Shown: positions 36,991 to 46,401, counted from the stretch's first letter. The stretch: DNA of 64,000 nucleotides from CAYPIE01 sp964410665 (GCA_964410665.1 CAYPIE010000012.1:1-64000), one strand, 5' to 3'. Program-made: numbers and translations. Notes: generated by a model not told the origin, from the letters alone.

Positions 36991-37389
36991 GTTCTGATCG
37001 GCCTGGTGGCTCACTCATTCTACCTACATGCGAGCTCGAGACATCGCTCCGGGATCCGTGTCCAGAGCCACAAAGACTCCTCACAGCTGCTGGACGTAAC
37101 CAGTCAAGGACAAGGCAGGCAGCCATGGTAAAGTTCGCGTGCGCTGAGACGTCAGGAGAATGCTCGGCAAGGAAGCGGGAAGCGGTGCAAAAGTTCGGGA
37201 GTTTCCCTGGGCATCAGCGTGGATCGGCGGGGTCGAGCTCGCGCATGCAGCCGAACAACCGCCTGGTCCTAGCTAGGAACGACTCCTCATCTTGGATAGC
37301 CTCACCTGTTGAACGAGGTGCAGATCATCGAGGGATAGCCCAGGATGATCTGTCGTGGTTCGGCCGCTGCCCGAGTGCTCACGACCGGA
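36991..37389. other. Intergenic region with a hairpin
   Basis: About 400 bases with no credible gene. A hairpin at 37321-37352 has a 9-bp perfect stem (CAGATCATC / GATGATCTG) with a further GGG/CCC pairing inside the loop; it lies about 40 bases beyond the stop of the minus-strand membrane gene and may end its transcript, although no T-run follows on that strand. Confidence 0.4.
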
Positions 37390-37974
37390 CTAGGTGTTGG
37401 GGGAGGATGGGGCGCTCGCGGCCGAGGCGGCGGGTTTGGGCGACCCCTCTTTTTTCTCGAGTTCTTCTTTGGACAAGAGAATTAAACCTGCTCCGATGCC
37501 GACCATGACAACCCCGACAAACAGCTTCCAGCCGGGCATCTGGTCGGGCGTGCGAAAGATGAACGGGTTATCTGCTACTGGGTGCCAGAACAGGCTGACG
37601 AGGGTGTTAAGCAATGGAGCCAACGTAAAGATCAGCGGGGCAATGTAAATACGATCACCTGGCTCGGCATAGTAGGTGGCAAAAATCACGCCCAGAGCGC
37701 CGAGGGCTCCAGCGACGCCGGCCAGGCTGGCGAAGACCAAGCCAACGGGCTTGGACGGAATCGGGTCGCCGGTGGAGAAGCTGCGGAGCAGTGGAAAGGC
37801 TACGGCAATGACAAAGTAGGCGATACCGACACAGAGGTAGGCCGCATAGCGACCAGCGAGGGGAAAGTTGGGGCCCGCGCTCAGGTTCTTACCGCCGAAG
37901 GCGATGAGAGGCACATAGGTGCCCCAACAGAGGCCGGCCATTAGGACGTAAAGTAGCCAAGTCTTTTCCGACAT
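37390..37974 (-). CDS. Small multi-pass membrane protein, DMT-transporter-like
   Basis: 194 residues from ATG 37974, with GAGG just upstream; GTG 37983 is an alternative. Five hydrophobic segments are visible: LLYVLMAGLCWGTYVPLIAF (segment 1), YLCVGIAYFVIAVAFPLL, LVFASLAGVAGALGALGVIF, IAPLIFTLAPLLNTLVSLF and FVGVVMVGIGAGLILL. The 'GxxWGTYVP' start and the number of helices recall half of a drug/metabolite-type transporter, but the pattern is weak. A Lys/Ala/Ser/Pro-rich cytoplasmic tail ends the protein. Function is not assigned. It is a single gene between intergenic stretches. Confidence 0.7.
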   Translation of the reverse strand: MSEKTWLLYVLMAGLCWGTYVPLIAFGGKNLSAGPNFPLAGRYAAYLCVGIAYFVIAVAFPLLRSFSTGDPIPSKPVGLVFASLAGVAGALGALGVIFATYYAEPGDRIYIAPLIFTLAPLLNTLVSLFWHPVADNPFIFRTPDQMPGWKLFVGVVMVGIGAGLILLSKEELEKKEGSPKPAASAASAPSSPNT

Positions 37975-38068
37975 ATTCCTCACTCTCCGCTAAAGATCTG
38001 GACTCAGCTCTACCTTAGGCAGCGAGGGGAACAATGACCAGCGTGAAATGTAGCGGTGGAGTGGGGAG

Positions 38069-38141
38069 TGACCCTGACGGGATTCGAACCCGTATTACCG
38101 CCGTGAAAGGGCGGTGTCCTAAACCGTTAGACGACAGGGCC
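38069..38141 (-). tRNA. tRNA-Glu (anticodon TTC)
   Basis: The minus strand folds into a 73-base cloverleaf: acceptor GGCCCTG pairing with CAGGGTC, the anticodon stem CCGCC/GGCGG enclosing loop CTTTCAC with anticodon TTC, and the T-arm ACGGG-TTCGAAT-CCCGT. The discriminator base is A and CCA is not encoded. Confidence 0.95.
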
Positions 38142-38585
38142 CTGGTGAAGGGTAGTTGATTTTTAGGGAACTCGGGGAGAAGAGTCAAGCCAAAGGCGTG
38201 GTCGCAAGCGGATGCAAACCTGAGGGGAGAGAAGGACTAGATATGGCTAGGAAGAAAAAATTTCACTTTGGGAGTGACAAATCCGGAAAGGCACAATAGG
38301 ATGATTGCACAGGATAATTGCGTTCGATCAGTGGTAGTGTTTCAATGCTGAGTCGGACTTATCTTGCCTTGCTTGAGAAGACTCGCTTTCCCAAGCTGCC
38401 CACCCTTTCGTGACCCGGTCCTTAACGGAGAGGGTGTCCCCGAGACGAATGGCGGGCAACCGAACCCCATGCCGCCCGCAAGGATGGGTATTTGGGCATG
38501 GTGTTGTGAGCAGCCATGGGGAAGCGATGGAAGTTTGTGTTCGAAAGTTTTTTTGGCATCTTCGCTTGCCTGAGGAGTTCGCACC
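38142..38585. other. Intergenic region between tRNA-Glu and VWA/RTX-like gene
   Basis: About 440 bases; the part 38160-38340 is AT-rich and the likely place for promoters on both sides. A hairpin GCGGGC (38452-38457) / GCCCGC (38474-38479) sits in the presumed leader of the following gene. No credible coding sequence is seen; open frames here are short and lack features. Confidence 0.4.
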
Positions 38586-41261
38586 GTGAGTCAGCAATCC
38601 AACACCCGTCTCGGGTCCCGAGTGTTGCGCTGTGATCGCCTGGAGGAGCGTTGTACTCCGACGGTCACTTTAGAGGTTAATCCGACCAGCATCACCATTA
38701 ATGAAGGTGAGACCGCCACGCTGGATGTCAGTGTCAGCGGGTTGGCCGAGGCGGCCGAGCTGTCGATCACCTGGCCGAACGGCGACGTGGTGCTGGAGTC
38801 GCTCACCCCAGTGGATGGGCTGGCCAGCCACTCGACCAGCCGCAACTACCCTGATGACTCACCGGTGCCCGACAACGCTGAGATCGTGGTGAGCCTCGAG
38901 GAAGATCTGGTACAAAACAACAGCGATGTGGTGTTTGTGTTGGACGTTTCCCTCAGTACGACTGCCTTTTTCAAGAGCTCCAGCGAACCGGTGGGCGATG
39001 TGAATCAGGACGGCTTGTCCGACCGGGTCTTGGATGGCGAGATCGCGGCGCTGCTGGAGGTCGAAAAGCAGTTGATCGACCAGGGAGCAACCGGGACACG
39101 CTTGAGCGTGGTGACCTTCTCAACGGGCGCTGCTCCCCTAGATCTGAATCCGGCCGAACCCGGGGTGCAACTGACCACTACGCCTGGGGCGGATGCGGAT
39201 GGAAACGGCATCAGCGATCTTACCGATGCATTGAGGACCGTGCGTTCGAATGGCGGGACCTCCTATAACGCCGCCCTGAGCGAAGCAGTCAATGTCTTTA
39301 ACAGTATCAATTCGCCCAACGGTCAAGGCAACCTGATCTTCATTTCCGATGGCAGCCCAGCACGGGGTGGGAATTATCAAGCTCCCCTGGATGATCTCGA
39401 AGCCCTCGGGGTTCGGCGACGGGCCTATGGGGTGGGCGACCAAGTGGATCTGACCCATCTGCAGAACATCGATGAGAGTGCCACCCGGTTTTTCGATCCG
39501 GCCGATCTGGTGAATGCGGTCAGTTCTGCATTCAGTGGCGGTGGTAATGCGACAGTACGAGTGCCGCTGACGGTGCTCAACCTTCCACCCAGTGCAGGCA
39601 ATGACGCGTTCGTGGTCAATGCTGATGCGATGATCAGCAACGGCAATCTGCTCGACAACGATAGCGACCCGGTCGGTGCGCTCGACCCGTTGACGGTGAC
39701 GGCGATGGATACGACGGGCACGCTGGGATCGGTGACCGACAACGGCGACGGCACCTTTCGTTACACTCCGCCGGCGGAGTTTGCCGACCTGCTAGCCGGT
39801 ACCTCGGAAACCGACAGCTTCAGCTACACCATCGATGACGGTGACGGAGGTCAGGACACGGCTACGGTGACCATCACGGTGCTGGGTCAGGCGAATCCCG
39901 ACCCGGATCCGGGCTTGGATCCGAATGACGATGGCCTCAACATCGATAATCCGCCCGTGGTCGGTCCTGCCCTGGATGCCGTCGATGACACCGTGGCCGT
40001 TCTCCACTGTAACTCTGGCGCTGGCAACTTGCTGGCCAATGATGAAGGCACCTCCGCGGGCACGCTGGTGACCGAGATCAATGGGGATAATAGTGTCATT
40101 GGTCAAGCCCAGGAGTTGAGTCAGGGGACGCTGACCGTCAACGTCGATGGCAGCATGTCGTTTGTTCCCGCCGAAGGCTTTGCTGGCAGTTTCACCTTTA
40201 CCTACACGATTGTCGATGGGGCCGAGTCCGACACAGCCACGGTGACGGTTTCCTCCGACGCGATTCCCAGCGGTCCGTCGATCACCATGATGGGCGATGT
40301 TCTGCTGATCGTCGGTACGCCCAATCTCGATCAGATCGAGCTGAATGAGGTGGTGGATGATCCGACCGGCGTGACCGTGCGAAGCAACATCAATGGCTGG
40401 CAGCCGCTCACCTTTACGGGAGTACGGGCCATCGAGGTGTTGCCCCTGGAAGGCGATGACAACGTGCTAATGATGCCCAGCATGATCATCCCGGTTTGTG
40501 TGGACGATGCGGCTGGCAACGGCCTGTTCGAGCTGGGCCATGGCAATAACACGATCATTACGCATAGCACGGGCTTTTACAACATCGTCACCGGTGACGG
40601 TGACGACTACATCGAGCTGGCTGGTGGCGGTAGCCAGATCAAGTCGGGCGGTGGCCATGACCACATTACCACCGGCATGATGGGCTTTGACAATGTCGAA
40701 GCCGGTGCAGGCAACGACACCATTCACGTCGGTCACGGCGGTTCGCAGGTCAAGTCGGGCGAAGGTCATGACCACGTGGTGGCTTGGAATGGCTTCGATA
40801 ATGTCGAACTGGGTGATGGTCACGACTTTGCCGACATCGGCAGCGAAGGCGGCATCATCAAAGGCGATACCGGCAACGACACCATGCTGGGTGGCGATGG
40901 CATTGATCGCCTCGAGGGCGGCGATGGTAGCGACATGATCATGGGGCTTGCCGGCAACGACTTCCTGGACGGCCAGGGAGATGCGGACCTGCTCATGGGT
41001 GGCATGGGTTGGGATCAGCTCGAAGGCGGTGAGGGTGATGACCTGCTTCTGGGCGACAACGTGACCGCCAAGAATGACAGTGACGACCTAATTACCCTTC
41101 TGGGCGTGGCGATGCAGACCATGGACTTCTCAACGGTCAACCTCACCCCGGATAATAATGGGGATATGTCATCGGGCGAAGAGGGTGATGATACCTTCTG
41201 GTATTCGCGCTACGATCGACTGCGAGGTACCCGCACCGAGACGCGGATCTATCTGAGCTAA
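38586..41261 (+). CDS. Surface protein with VWA domain and His/Asp-rich RTX-like repeats
   Basis: 891 residues from GTG 38586, with TGAGGAG nine bases upstream. The N-terminus carries the planctomycete extracellular motif (LRCDRLEERCTP). A von Willebrand A domain spans about 115-320 with an intact MIDAS metal site: D-V-S-L-S in VFVLDVSLST, then Thr in SNGGTSYNAAL and Asp in LIFISDGSP. Two cadherin-like (Ig-like) domains follow at about 330-430 and 460-560 (DDGDGGQDTATVTITV, ...TYTIVDGAESDTATVTV). The C-terminal part (about 640-860) has RTX-like Ca-binding turns, at first an unusual His-rich form (SGGGHDHI, GHGGSQVKSGEGHDH, GDGHDF), then canonical GGDG.D...G. It is probably a Ca-dependent adhesion or matrix protein. 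Confidence 0.82.
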   Translation: MSQQSNTRLGSRVLRCDRLEERCTPTVTLEVNPTSITINEGETATLDVSVSGLAEAAELSITWPNGDVVLESLTPVDGLASHSTSRNYPDDSPVPDNAEIVVSLEEDLVQNNSDVVFVLDVSLSTTAFFKSSSEPVGDVNQDGLSDRVLDGEIAALLEVEKQLIDQGATGTRLSVVTFSTGAAPLDLNPAEPGVQLTTTPGADADGNGISDLTDALRTVRSNGGTSYNAALSEAVNVFNSINSPNGQGNLIFISDGSPARGGNYQAPLDDLEALGVRRRAYGVGDQVDLTHLQNIDESATRFFDPADLVNAVSSAFSGGGNATVRVPLTVLNLPPSAGNDAFVVNADAMISNGNLLDNDSDPVGALDPLTVTAMDTTGTLGSVTDNGDGTFRYTPPAEFADLLAGTSETDSFSYTIDDGDGGQDTATVTITVLGQANPDPDPGLDPNDDGLNIDNPPVVGPALDAVDDTVAVLHCNSGAGNLLANDEGTSAGTLVTEINGDNSVIGQAQELSQGTLTVNVDGSMSFVPAEGFAGSFTFTYTIVDGAESDTATVTVSSDAIPSGPSITMMGDVLLIVGTPNLDQIELNEVVDDPTGVTVRSNINGWQPLTFTGVRAIEVLPLEGDDNVLMMPSMIIPVCVDDAAGNGLFELGHGNNTIITHSTGFYNIVTGDGDDYIELAGGGSQIKSGGGHDHITTGMMGFDNVEAGAGNDTIHVGHGGSQVKSGEGHDHVVAWNGFDNVELGDGHDFADIGSEGGIIKGDTGNDTMLGGDGIDRLEGGDGSDMIMGLAGNDFLDGQGDADLLMGGMGWDQLEGGEGDDLLLGDNVTAKNDSDDLITLLGVAMQTMDFSTVNLTPDNNGDMSSGEEGDDTFWYSRYDRLRGTRTETRIYLS

Positions 41262-41316
41262 GCCAAAAGATGGTAGTGTGCGGCAAGTCCGCGCACACCC
41301 GAGACATCGTCGCCCC

Positions 41317-41352
41317 CGCCGCCCTCAGGTGCCAACACATCTGGGGGCGGCG
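41317..41352. terminator. Bidirectional terminator hairpin between convergent genes
   Basis: A 12-bp stem, CGCCGCCCTCAG (41317-41328) with CTGGGGGCGGCG (41341-41352), has one G-T pair and a 12-base loop. On the + strand it is followed by ACCGTTGTTTT. It lies between the stops of the VWA/RTX-like and metalloprotease genes. Confidence 0.7.
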
Positions 41353-41361
41353 ACCGTTGTT

Positions 41362-43533
41362 TTAGCCGACAAACACACCCTCAAAGCGAGTGGGGTCGAG
41401 GGGCCAGGTAAACGAGGGAGCCAGGAAGTTGCCCGCGAGTAAGTTCACGCCTCGATAGCCACGGACCACTGGGGCAAGCCCAGTACCGGACCCGGTCACC
41501 AGATCCGCATTCGAATCCCCATCGAGGTCTTTGGCGGCCACCCGAATCCCGCCTCGGGTGTTCGGATCGCCAGAAAAGAAGTTGATGATAGGTTCTTGCC
41601 GCCCTGCTTGAAGTAGCGCGTTGCCGCTCAACCCGAGCACGCGCGGCCCGCCACCGGGTCCACCGCCGGCGATCACGTCGCCAAAGCCGTCACCATCGAG
41701 ATCGCCGATGGTCACAAAACTGCCATCACGCAAGCTGGCTTCAAAGACAAAGAAATCCGAAAACAGTTTGACCGGTGTACTGCCGGTTGTGAAAGGGTCG
41801 ACCAGCTGACGGCCATCAAAGCCGGCCACCCGAGGACCGCCCCCAAAGCCTGCTGCGACGAGCAGGTCGGGGATCGTATCGCCGTTCACATCCCCCACGG
41901 CCGGCCGGGCTCCGCCACGGAAGTTCGGATCTTCGATGCCAAAAAAGTCGGCTAAGACGGTGGCATCACCGACGCGGAAGATGCGGACGCGCGGGCCGCC
42001 TCCTTCATCGGGGGTAACGATGATCTCAGCCTGGCCATCGCCCGTGAAATCATCCGCGGCGACAAACACCCCACCTAGAAAGCTTGCTTCGAATGGGAAC
42101 AGGATCTCCAAGAGGTTCAGTGAATTGCCATCATAGACACGAACCTGGGTGGGTTGGCCAGGATCACTGCCGACGATCACCTCGGCGACTCCGTCACCGT
42201 TGACATCCGCCACCGCGACTCGTGATGCAGACCCCTCACCGTCGTTGCTGGGAGGAAAGTCGGCCAGCTCGCGGGGGGGTGTCCCCTCGATGAGCGTAAC
42301 CCGCGGAACACCGGTCAGTCCCACGCCCACAACGGGGGTAGCGTTCTGCCCGGGGAGGGACGAAATGGGCGGATTGACCGGCAACACTGGGGGCACAGGG
42401 AGGGGGGGGACCGGTGGGGCGGTTGCTGAGGGTGGCGGAGGCAGCGGTCCGGCAAACCCTGAGCCACTGGCGGTGAACTGCGCATCGCCGGAGTAAATGG
42501 CCGTCAGATTGTTGAGGGTAAATCGGCTCGCATCGGTCGTCAGTTGGGCCACTCCTGCCGCCAACGGCACAATTCCCAAGGTTTCAAATGGGGTCGCGAA
42601 GGTCACGGTGCCGGTGGGGATGTCTGGGCGGTTGCTGGTCAGCGTTGCGCTGAGGGTTCGGCGCACCGCGGGTGTGGTGAGGCTGGGTGTGATGTCCAGG
42701 GTGGTTAAGCTTGGGGCCGGTTGCGACAGTTCCCAGCCGAGATCGGCAAGGATGGCCCAGTCCAACGCGGTCATAAAGCTGCGTGTACCCACCAACTGCA
42801 CGGCATTCATCAACGCTGGGGCACCGAGCGAGGTGGTACCCGGAGCATAATGCCCCTGGGTTGCATCCAGCGGGACTGGGCCGCCAAAGACGCGGGTTGC
42901 CTCCGGGCCGGTGAACTGATTCGCCGTGATCTGGTTGTCAAAGACATCGGAGAGGGAAAAGCCGAGCAGATGCAGAAACTCGTGCTGGGCCACCGAGTAA
43001 AAATCGGTGGCCCGGGTGGGCAGTCCAATCGAATTGCCGCCAAAGAACCAGTCGTTGGTCTGATCGAAGCTGATCGAGCCGGCGATGAAGGCGTGATCGC
43101 GGGCGGCGGATCCCTGGGTCTCGCCCTGGCCTCGATTGAAGACCAGGTCGAGAAACGCGGGGCTGCCGCGCGCCGAAAGGGTAGGAGTGGTCGCCACCGC
43201 ACTGGTCTCTTCACCCAACTCCTGAGCGCCAACAAAGACGAATACCGTGTTGGCAGGGATCGTCAGGTTCTCGAGCGGGATAGTGGCGGAGCTACTCGGG
43301 TCTTTCAGTTCAATCCGATAAGTATTGCCCGGGTCCACCGTGATCGGGGCGAATTGATCGTTGAGCTGGGCGGCGACGGTGTCAATCGCCGCTTCGAGGA
43401 CTTCACGCCGAACGGGGTCGGCAAAAAAGCCCGAGCTGTCGAGGCTGTAGTCCACGATGACATTCAAGGCTGGAGCCAGACGTGGTTCCAGCGGTTCCAC
43501 TCGGTGAAGTGTCGACGGACGCTGCTGAGGCAT
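41362..43533 (-). CDS. Secreted metalloprotease-like protein with FG-GAP/VCBS repeats
   Basis: 723 residues from ATG 43533. The planctomycete extracellular motif (LHRVEPLEPRLAP) starts the protein. Residues 25-260 look like a metalloprotease of the kind found in planctomycetes and cyanobacteria, with the zinc motif H184-E185-F-L-H188-L-L-G-F; the third metzincin ligand at +10 is Leu194, with Asp196 nearby. An Ig-like repeat (TVTFATPFETLGIV) and a Pro-rich linker follow. The last 330 residues are FG-GAP/VCBS propeller-like repeats with Ca-binding DVNGDG, DFTGDG, DLDGDG loops and FGGGPRV motifs. The ending FEGVFVG is shared with the protein at 46568. It is probably secreted; protease activity is inferred and may be altered. 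Confidence 0.82.
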   Translation of the reverse strand: MPQQRPSTLHRVEPLEPRLAPALNVIVDYSLDSSGFFADPVRREVLEAAIDTVAAQLNDQFAPITVDPGNTYRIELKDPSSSATIPLENLTIPANTVFVFVGAQELGEETSAVATTPTLSARGSPAFLDLVFNRGQGETQGSAARDHAFIAGSISFDQTNDWFFGGNSIGLPTRATDFYSVAQHEFLHLLGFSLSDVFDNQITANQFTGPEATRVFGGPVPLDATQGHYAPGTTSLGAPALMNAVQLVGTRSFMTALDWAILADLGWELSQPAPSLTTLDITPSLTTPAVRRTLSATLTSNRPDIPTGTVTFATPFETLGIVPLAAGVAQLTTDASRFTLNNLTAIYSGDAQFTASGSGFAGPLPPPPSATAPPVPPLPVPPVLPVNPPISSLPGQNATPVVGVGLTGVPRVTLIEGTPPRELADFPPSNDGEGSASRVAVADVNGDGVAEVIVGSDPGQPTQVRVYDGNSLNLLEILFPFEASFLGGVFVAADDFTGDGQAEIIVTPDEGGGPRVRIFRVGDATVLADFFGIEDPNFRGGARPAVGDVNGDTIPDLLVAAGFGGGPRVAGFDGRQLVDPFTTGSTPVKLFSDFFVFEASLRDGSFVTIGDLDGDGFGDVIAGGGPGGGPRVLGLSGNALLQAGRQEPIINFFSGDPNTRGGIRVAAKDLDGDSNADLVTGSGTGLAPVVRGYRGVNLLAGNFLAPSFTWPLDPTRFEGVFVG

Positions 43534-43592
43534 GAGTCACCCTGGACATCCGATAAGAATGCTGTTTCGATGTAGAAGCCCGGACAACAAGG

Positions 43593-44996
43593 TCAGGGTC
43601 GTAATGGGATCGGGGCGATCCGGGCGCGGCTCCACCATTCCTGAGCACGCCGGGGACGGTAGGCGGGGTTGGCTTGGGGGACTTGGGCGTTCACCTTTGC
43701 CCGCCAGCTGCGTAATAGGCTCCGTAACTCGGCAGCCTTGGCCGGTTCCTGGGCAGCACGATCGGTGGATTCGCTCGGATCCTCTTGCAGCGAATATAGC
43801 TCAAAATCTTTGGTATCAAAAAAATCGATTGCCTTCCAGTCGCCGACGCGGATCGCACTTGCGGGGCGGCTATGATGGTAATGCGGATAGTGCCAGTAAA
43901 GGGCCTGTCGCTTCAGTGCGGAGCCGGGCTCACCCATTAATGGCAAGAGGCTCGCACCATCACAGGGCTGGTCCTGGGTCGGGGGTAAACCGGCGACCTG
44001 CAACAAAGTGGGATAGAAGTCCACACTGATGGTGGGTTCGGCACAAACACGGCCGGCGGGGGTCACGCTGGGATAACGGATCAACAGGGGGACACGGATG
44101 CCTCCCTCATAGAGACTCCCTTTTTCATCTCGGAGCGGGGCATTGGAAGTGACGATCGGGTCGGCTGGACCGGCGTTATAACGCCGGACCAGGCCACCGT
44201 TATCGGAAGTCACTACGACCAGAGTGTTGTCCTCGAGTTGCAGATCATCGAGCGCCTTGAGGATCCGGCCCACGCTCTGGTCGACTTCTTCGAGCAGGCC
44301 AGCATAGGTGGGGTTACTGGGATAGCCCTCGATCGCTGGCTTGGCCTGGTACTTCGCCAGTAATTCGGGCGTCGTGTTGAGCGGGATATGCACCGCATAG
44401 TGACAGAGGTGCACAAAGAACGGCTGCTCGCGATGACGCCGCATAAAGTCGATGGTGGTTTCGGTCAAGTGCTCGGCGAGGCGACGCGGTGGTTGGCCTT
44501 TCGCTTGGTAGTTGTGCCGCCCAGGGGTGACCAGAGCGGTGTCAAACCCTTGATCGGTCGGCTGGTGACCGCGGCCACCGAGGTGCCACTTGCCGAAGTG
44601 AGCCGTCGTATAGCCGGCGGCTTGGAGCCTCTCGGCGATGGTAACCACCTGGACGGGCATGGCCAGGGCACAGGGGGGCTCGGCCAGCTTGGCGAAGGGC
44701 CGCCAATGGCCATGAATATGGGCGGTTAAGCCGAACCGCGTTGGATACTGCCCTGAAAGAATGGACGCTCGGGTAGGAGAACAGACTGCACCGGCGGCAT
44801 AGAAGTCGGTGAAGCGGACCGCTCGCTGGGCAAATGAATCGATATTTTTTGTTTCATTAAAATGATTGCCATGGCAACCCAAATCGGCCCAACCTAGATC
44901 ATCGATCAAGATGAATACGATATTTGGTGGACGTTCGGCCGTCGCCACTGCGCTTGCGAATAGGGCAACGACAAGGCCCAGCAAGAGTCGATGCAT
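43593..44996 (-). CDS. Sulfatase (arylsulfatase A-like)
   Basis: 467 residues from ATG 44996; signal peptide about residues 1-20 (LLLGLVVALFASAVATA). Extracytoplasmic sulfate-ester hydrolase. The opening NIVFILIDDLGWADLGCHG binds the divalent metal; the formylglycine signature is C72-S-P-T-R76. Also seen are FGKWHLGG, FFVHLCHYAVHIPL, TLVVVTSDNGG and VGDWKAI. Identity with the sulfatase at 12286 is low outside the motifs, so the two probably act on different sulfated sugars. It sits between the FG-GAP metalloprotease and a zinc-ribbon membrane protein on the same strand, and is about 60 bases upstream of the metalloprotease gene. Confidence 0.9.
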   Translation of the reverse strand: MHRLLLGLVVALFASAVATAERPPNIVFILIDDLGWADLGCHGNHFNETKNIDSFAQRAVRFTDFYAAGAVCSPTRASILSGQYPTRFGLTAHIHGHWRPFAKLAEPPCALAMPVQVVTIAERLQAAGYTTAHFGKWHLGGRGHQPTDQGFDTALVTPGRHNYQAKGQPPRRLAEHLTETTIDFMRRHREQPFFVHLCHYAVHIPLNTTPELLAKYQAKPAIEGYPSNPTYAGLLEEVDQSVGRILKALDDLQLEDNTLVVVTSDNGGLVRRYNAGPADPIVTSNAPLRDEKGSLYEGGIRVPLLIRYPSVTPAGRVCAEPTISVDFYPTLLQVAGLPPTQDQPCDGASLLPLMGEPGSALKRQALYWHYPHYHHSRPASAIRVGDWKAIDFFDTKDFELYSLQEDPSESTDRAAQEPAKAAELRSLLRSWRAKVNAQVPQANPAYRPRRAQEWWSRARIAPIPLRP

Positions 44997-45096
44997 AACA
45001 AATCCTTGGGTAGTAGATCGAAGCGATCAAGCAGGTTGCTAGGGTACTCTGACGAGCGCAAGTTCGCAAGTATGCCCGCCGTGGCCATGCCGAGCG

Positions 45097-46401
45097 TCAG
45101 CCTGGCTCGGGGAACGGGGCTGGAGCAGGAGCGTCGACAAGGGCCGGCGTGGGTGCAGCCTGGTGCAGCGCTCGACGGCCTGCGTTCACCAGATGTTGAT
45201 AGAAAAACAGGATGGTCAAGCTAACGAGAGGAATGCCGACCGTCCCGGCCACCAAAAGCAATTGCCGACCGACCGGGCCTGCAAATCGCTCGAGGGTTGC
45301 CAGAGGGGTCGGCGAAGAGGACACAAAAATGCCAGCTTCGGGACTGGGCATGCCTTGGTCGATCGATTCCGCCGGAGCGTCGGCTGTGAAAGAGAAGAGT
45401 CCATAAAGGAGGATCAACAAGGCGAGAAAGCCGAGCACGATGCGGGAAAACACATCAAAAAAGTGGATAAATGCCCGTTTGAGTTCCGGGGCATTGAGGT
45501 CATGGCTGGCAGCTTGCAGAAACAGGGCGAAGAAGAGTTCCGCGATCGGGGTAGCCAACAGCAGGGCCGCGGAAGCGACCGGAACCAGTCCAGGCTGGAA
45601 CCCGTCCTCGGCTACCAGCAGGAGGAAAGCCAAAACGATCAGGAGAACCGATCCGGCCCCAGCGATTCGGGTAAACCAGCGACTCCAGGCTCCCAGACGA
45701 TGGCTCCCAGCAGCTCCCGGTCCATGATGGAGCCTTCGTCGGCCAAGGATCAATAGGGTTTGTCCGATGAGAAAGCTCAGTGTGGCCATGCCGGTCAAGA
45801 AGACCATGAGTTGGGGTTGGCGACCGCTGGAGATCAGACCGAAGCCGGTCAGACAGAGAATCCCCCCGACCAAGGTGCCCAGCAGAGCGGTGATCAGCCA
45901 GGCGGCGATCCCAGCACGCACCAGCTTTAGATCCGCGCTCAGTTGGTGCCAGCTCGGTGGCGGTGCGGGTGGTTTGCGTGCTGCACGGGTGCGCGAGACG
46001 CTCGAAGGTTCCCGAGTCGTGGAAGCGCGGCGTCGCGGAGAGGGGGTGACGACGCTGGCTTGTTCCTCCAGCGTCGCGTCCGCAGTAATCGCGCCCCAGA
46101 TGTCTTCGGGTGAAGAAGCGGTGGGGGCAGTGGCGACAGTGGGGGTGGCCACCGGCTCCTCCCCCGATGAGGCGGTGGGGACCGTTTGTGGGGCGGCAGT
46201 GGGGGTTGCCAACGGTTGCTCCCCCGATGAGGCGGTGGGGACCATTTGCGGGACGGCAGGAGGGTGGTTGCTAGGCGAGAGCTTTTCCCCGGGAATGCGA
46301 AATTGGTAGCGGCAATTCGAGCAATTGCCGCGTCGGCCGGAGTAGATGTCCGGGAGGCGAAAGTGTTTGCCGCACTGAGGGCAATCCACATCGATGGCCA
46401 T
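45097..46401 (-). CDS. Zinc-ribbon, six-TM membrane protein with internal duplication
   Basis: 434 residues from ATG 46401. The N-terminus is an MJ0042-like zinc ribbon (CPQCG ... CSNCR). A Pro/Thr/Ser-rich linker follows, including two perfect-register 20-residue repeats (VPTASSGE..LATPT-type) encoded by a 60-bp tandem duplication at 46141-46260. From about residue 170 six hydrophobic segments are seen, such as AAWLITALLGTLVGGILCL, LMVFLTGMATLSFLIGQ, VLLIVLAFLLLVA, ALLLATPIAELFFALFL, IVLGFLALLILLYGLF and LVSLTILFFYQHLV. No enzymatic or transport family is recognised. A Pro/Ala-rich tail ends the protein. The family appears restricted to planctomycetes as far as I can judge; function unknown. 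Confidence 0.75.
   Translation of the reverse strand: MAIDVDCPQCGKHFRLPDIYSGRRGNCSNCRYQFRIPGEKLSPSNHPPAVPQMVPTASSGEQPLATPTAAPQTVPTASSGEEPVATPTVATAPTASSPEDIWGAITADATLEEQASVVTPSPRRRASTTREPSSVSRTRAARKPPAPPPSWHQLSADLKLVRAGIAAWLITALLGTLVGGILCLTGFGLISSGRQPQLMVFLTGMATLSFLIGQTLLILGRRRLHHGPGAAGSHRLGAWSRWFTRIAGAGSVLLIVLAFLLLVAEDGFQPGLVPVASAALLLATPIAELFFALFLQAASHDLNAPELKRAFIHFFDVFSRIVLGFLALLILLYGLFSFTADAPAESIDQGMPSPEAGIFVSSSPTPLATLERFAGPVGRQLLLVAGTVGIPLVSLTILFFYQHLVNAGRRALHQAAPTPALVDAPAPAPFPEPG
46141..46260. repeat. 60-bp tandem duplication inside zinc-ribbon membrane gene
   Basis: Units 46141-46200 and 46201-46260 have the same length and differ at only a handful of positions (for example GGTGGCCACCGG versus GGTTGCCAACGG). 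They keep the reading frame and encode two 20-residue linker repeats. Confidence 0.85.
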
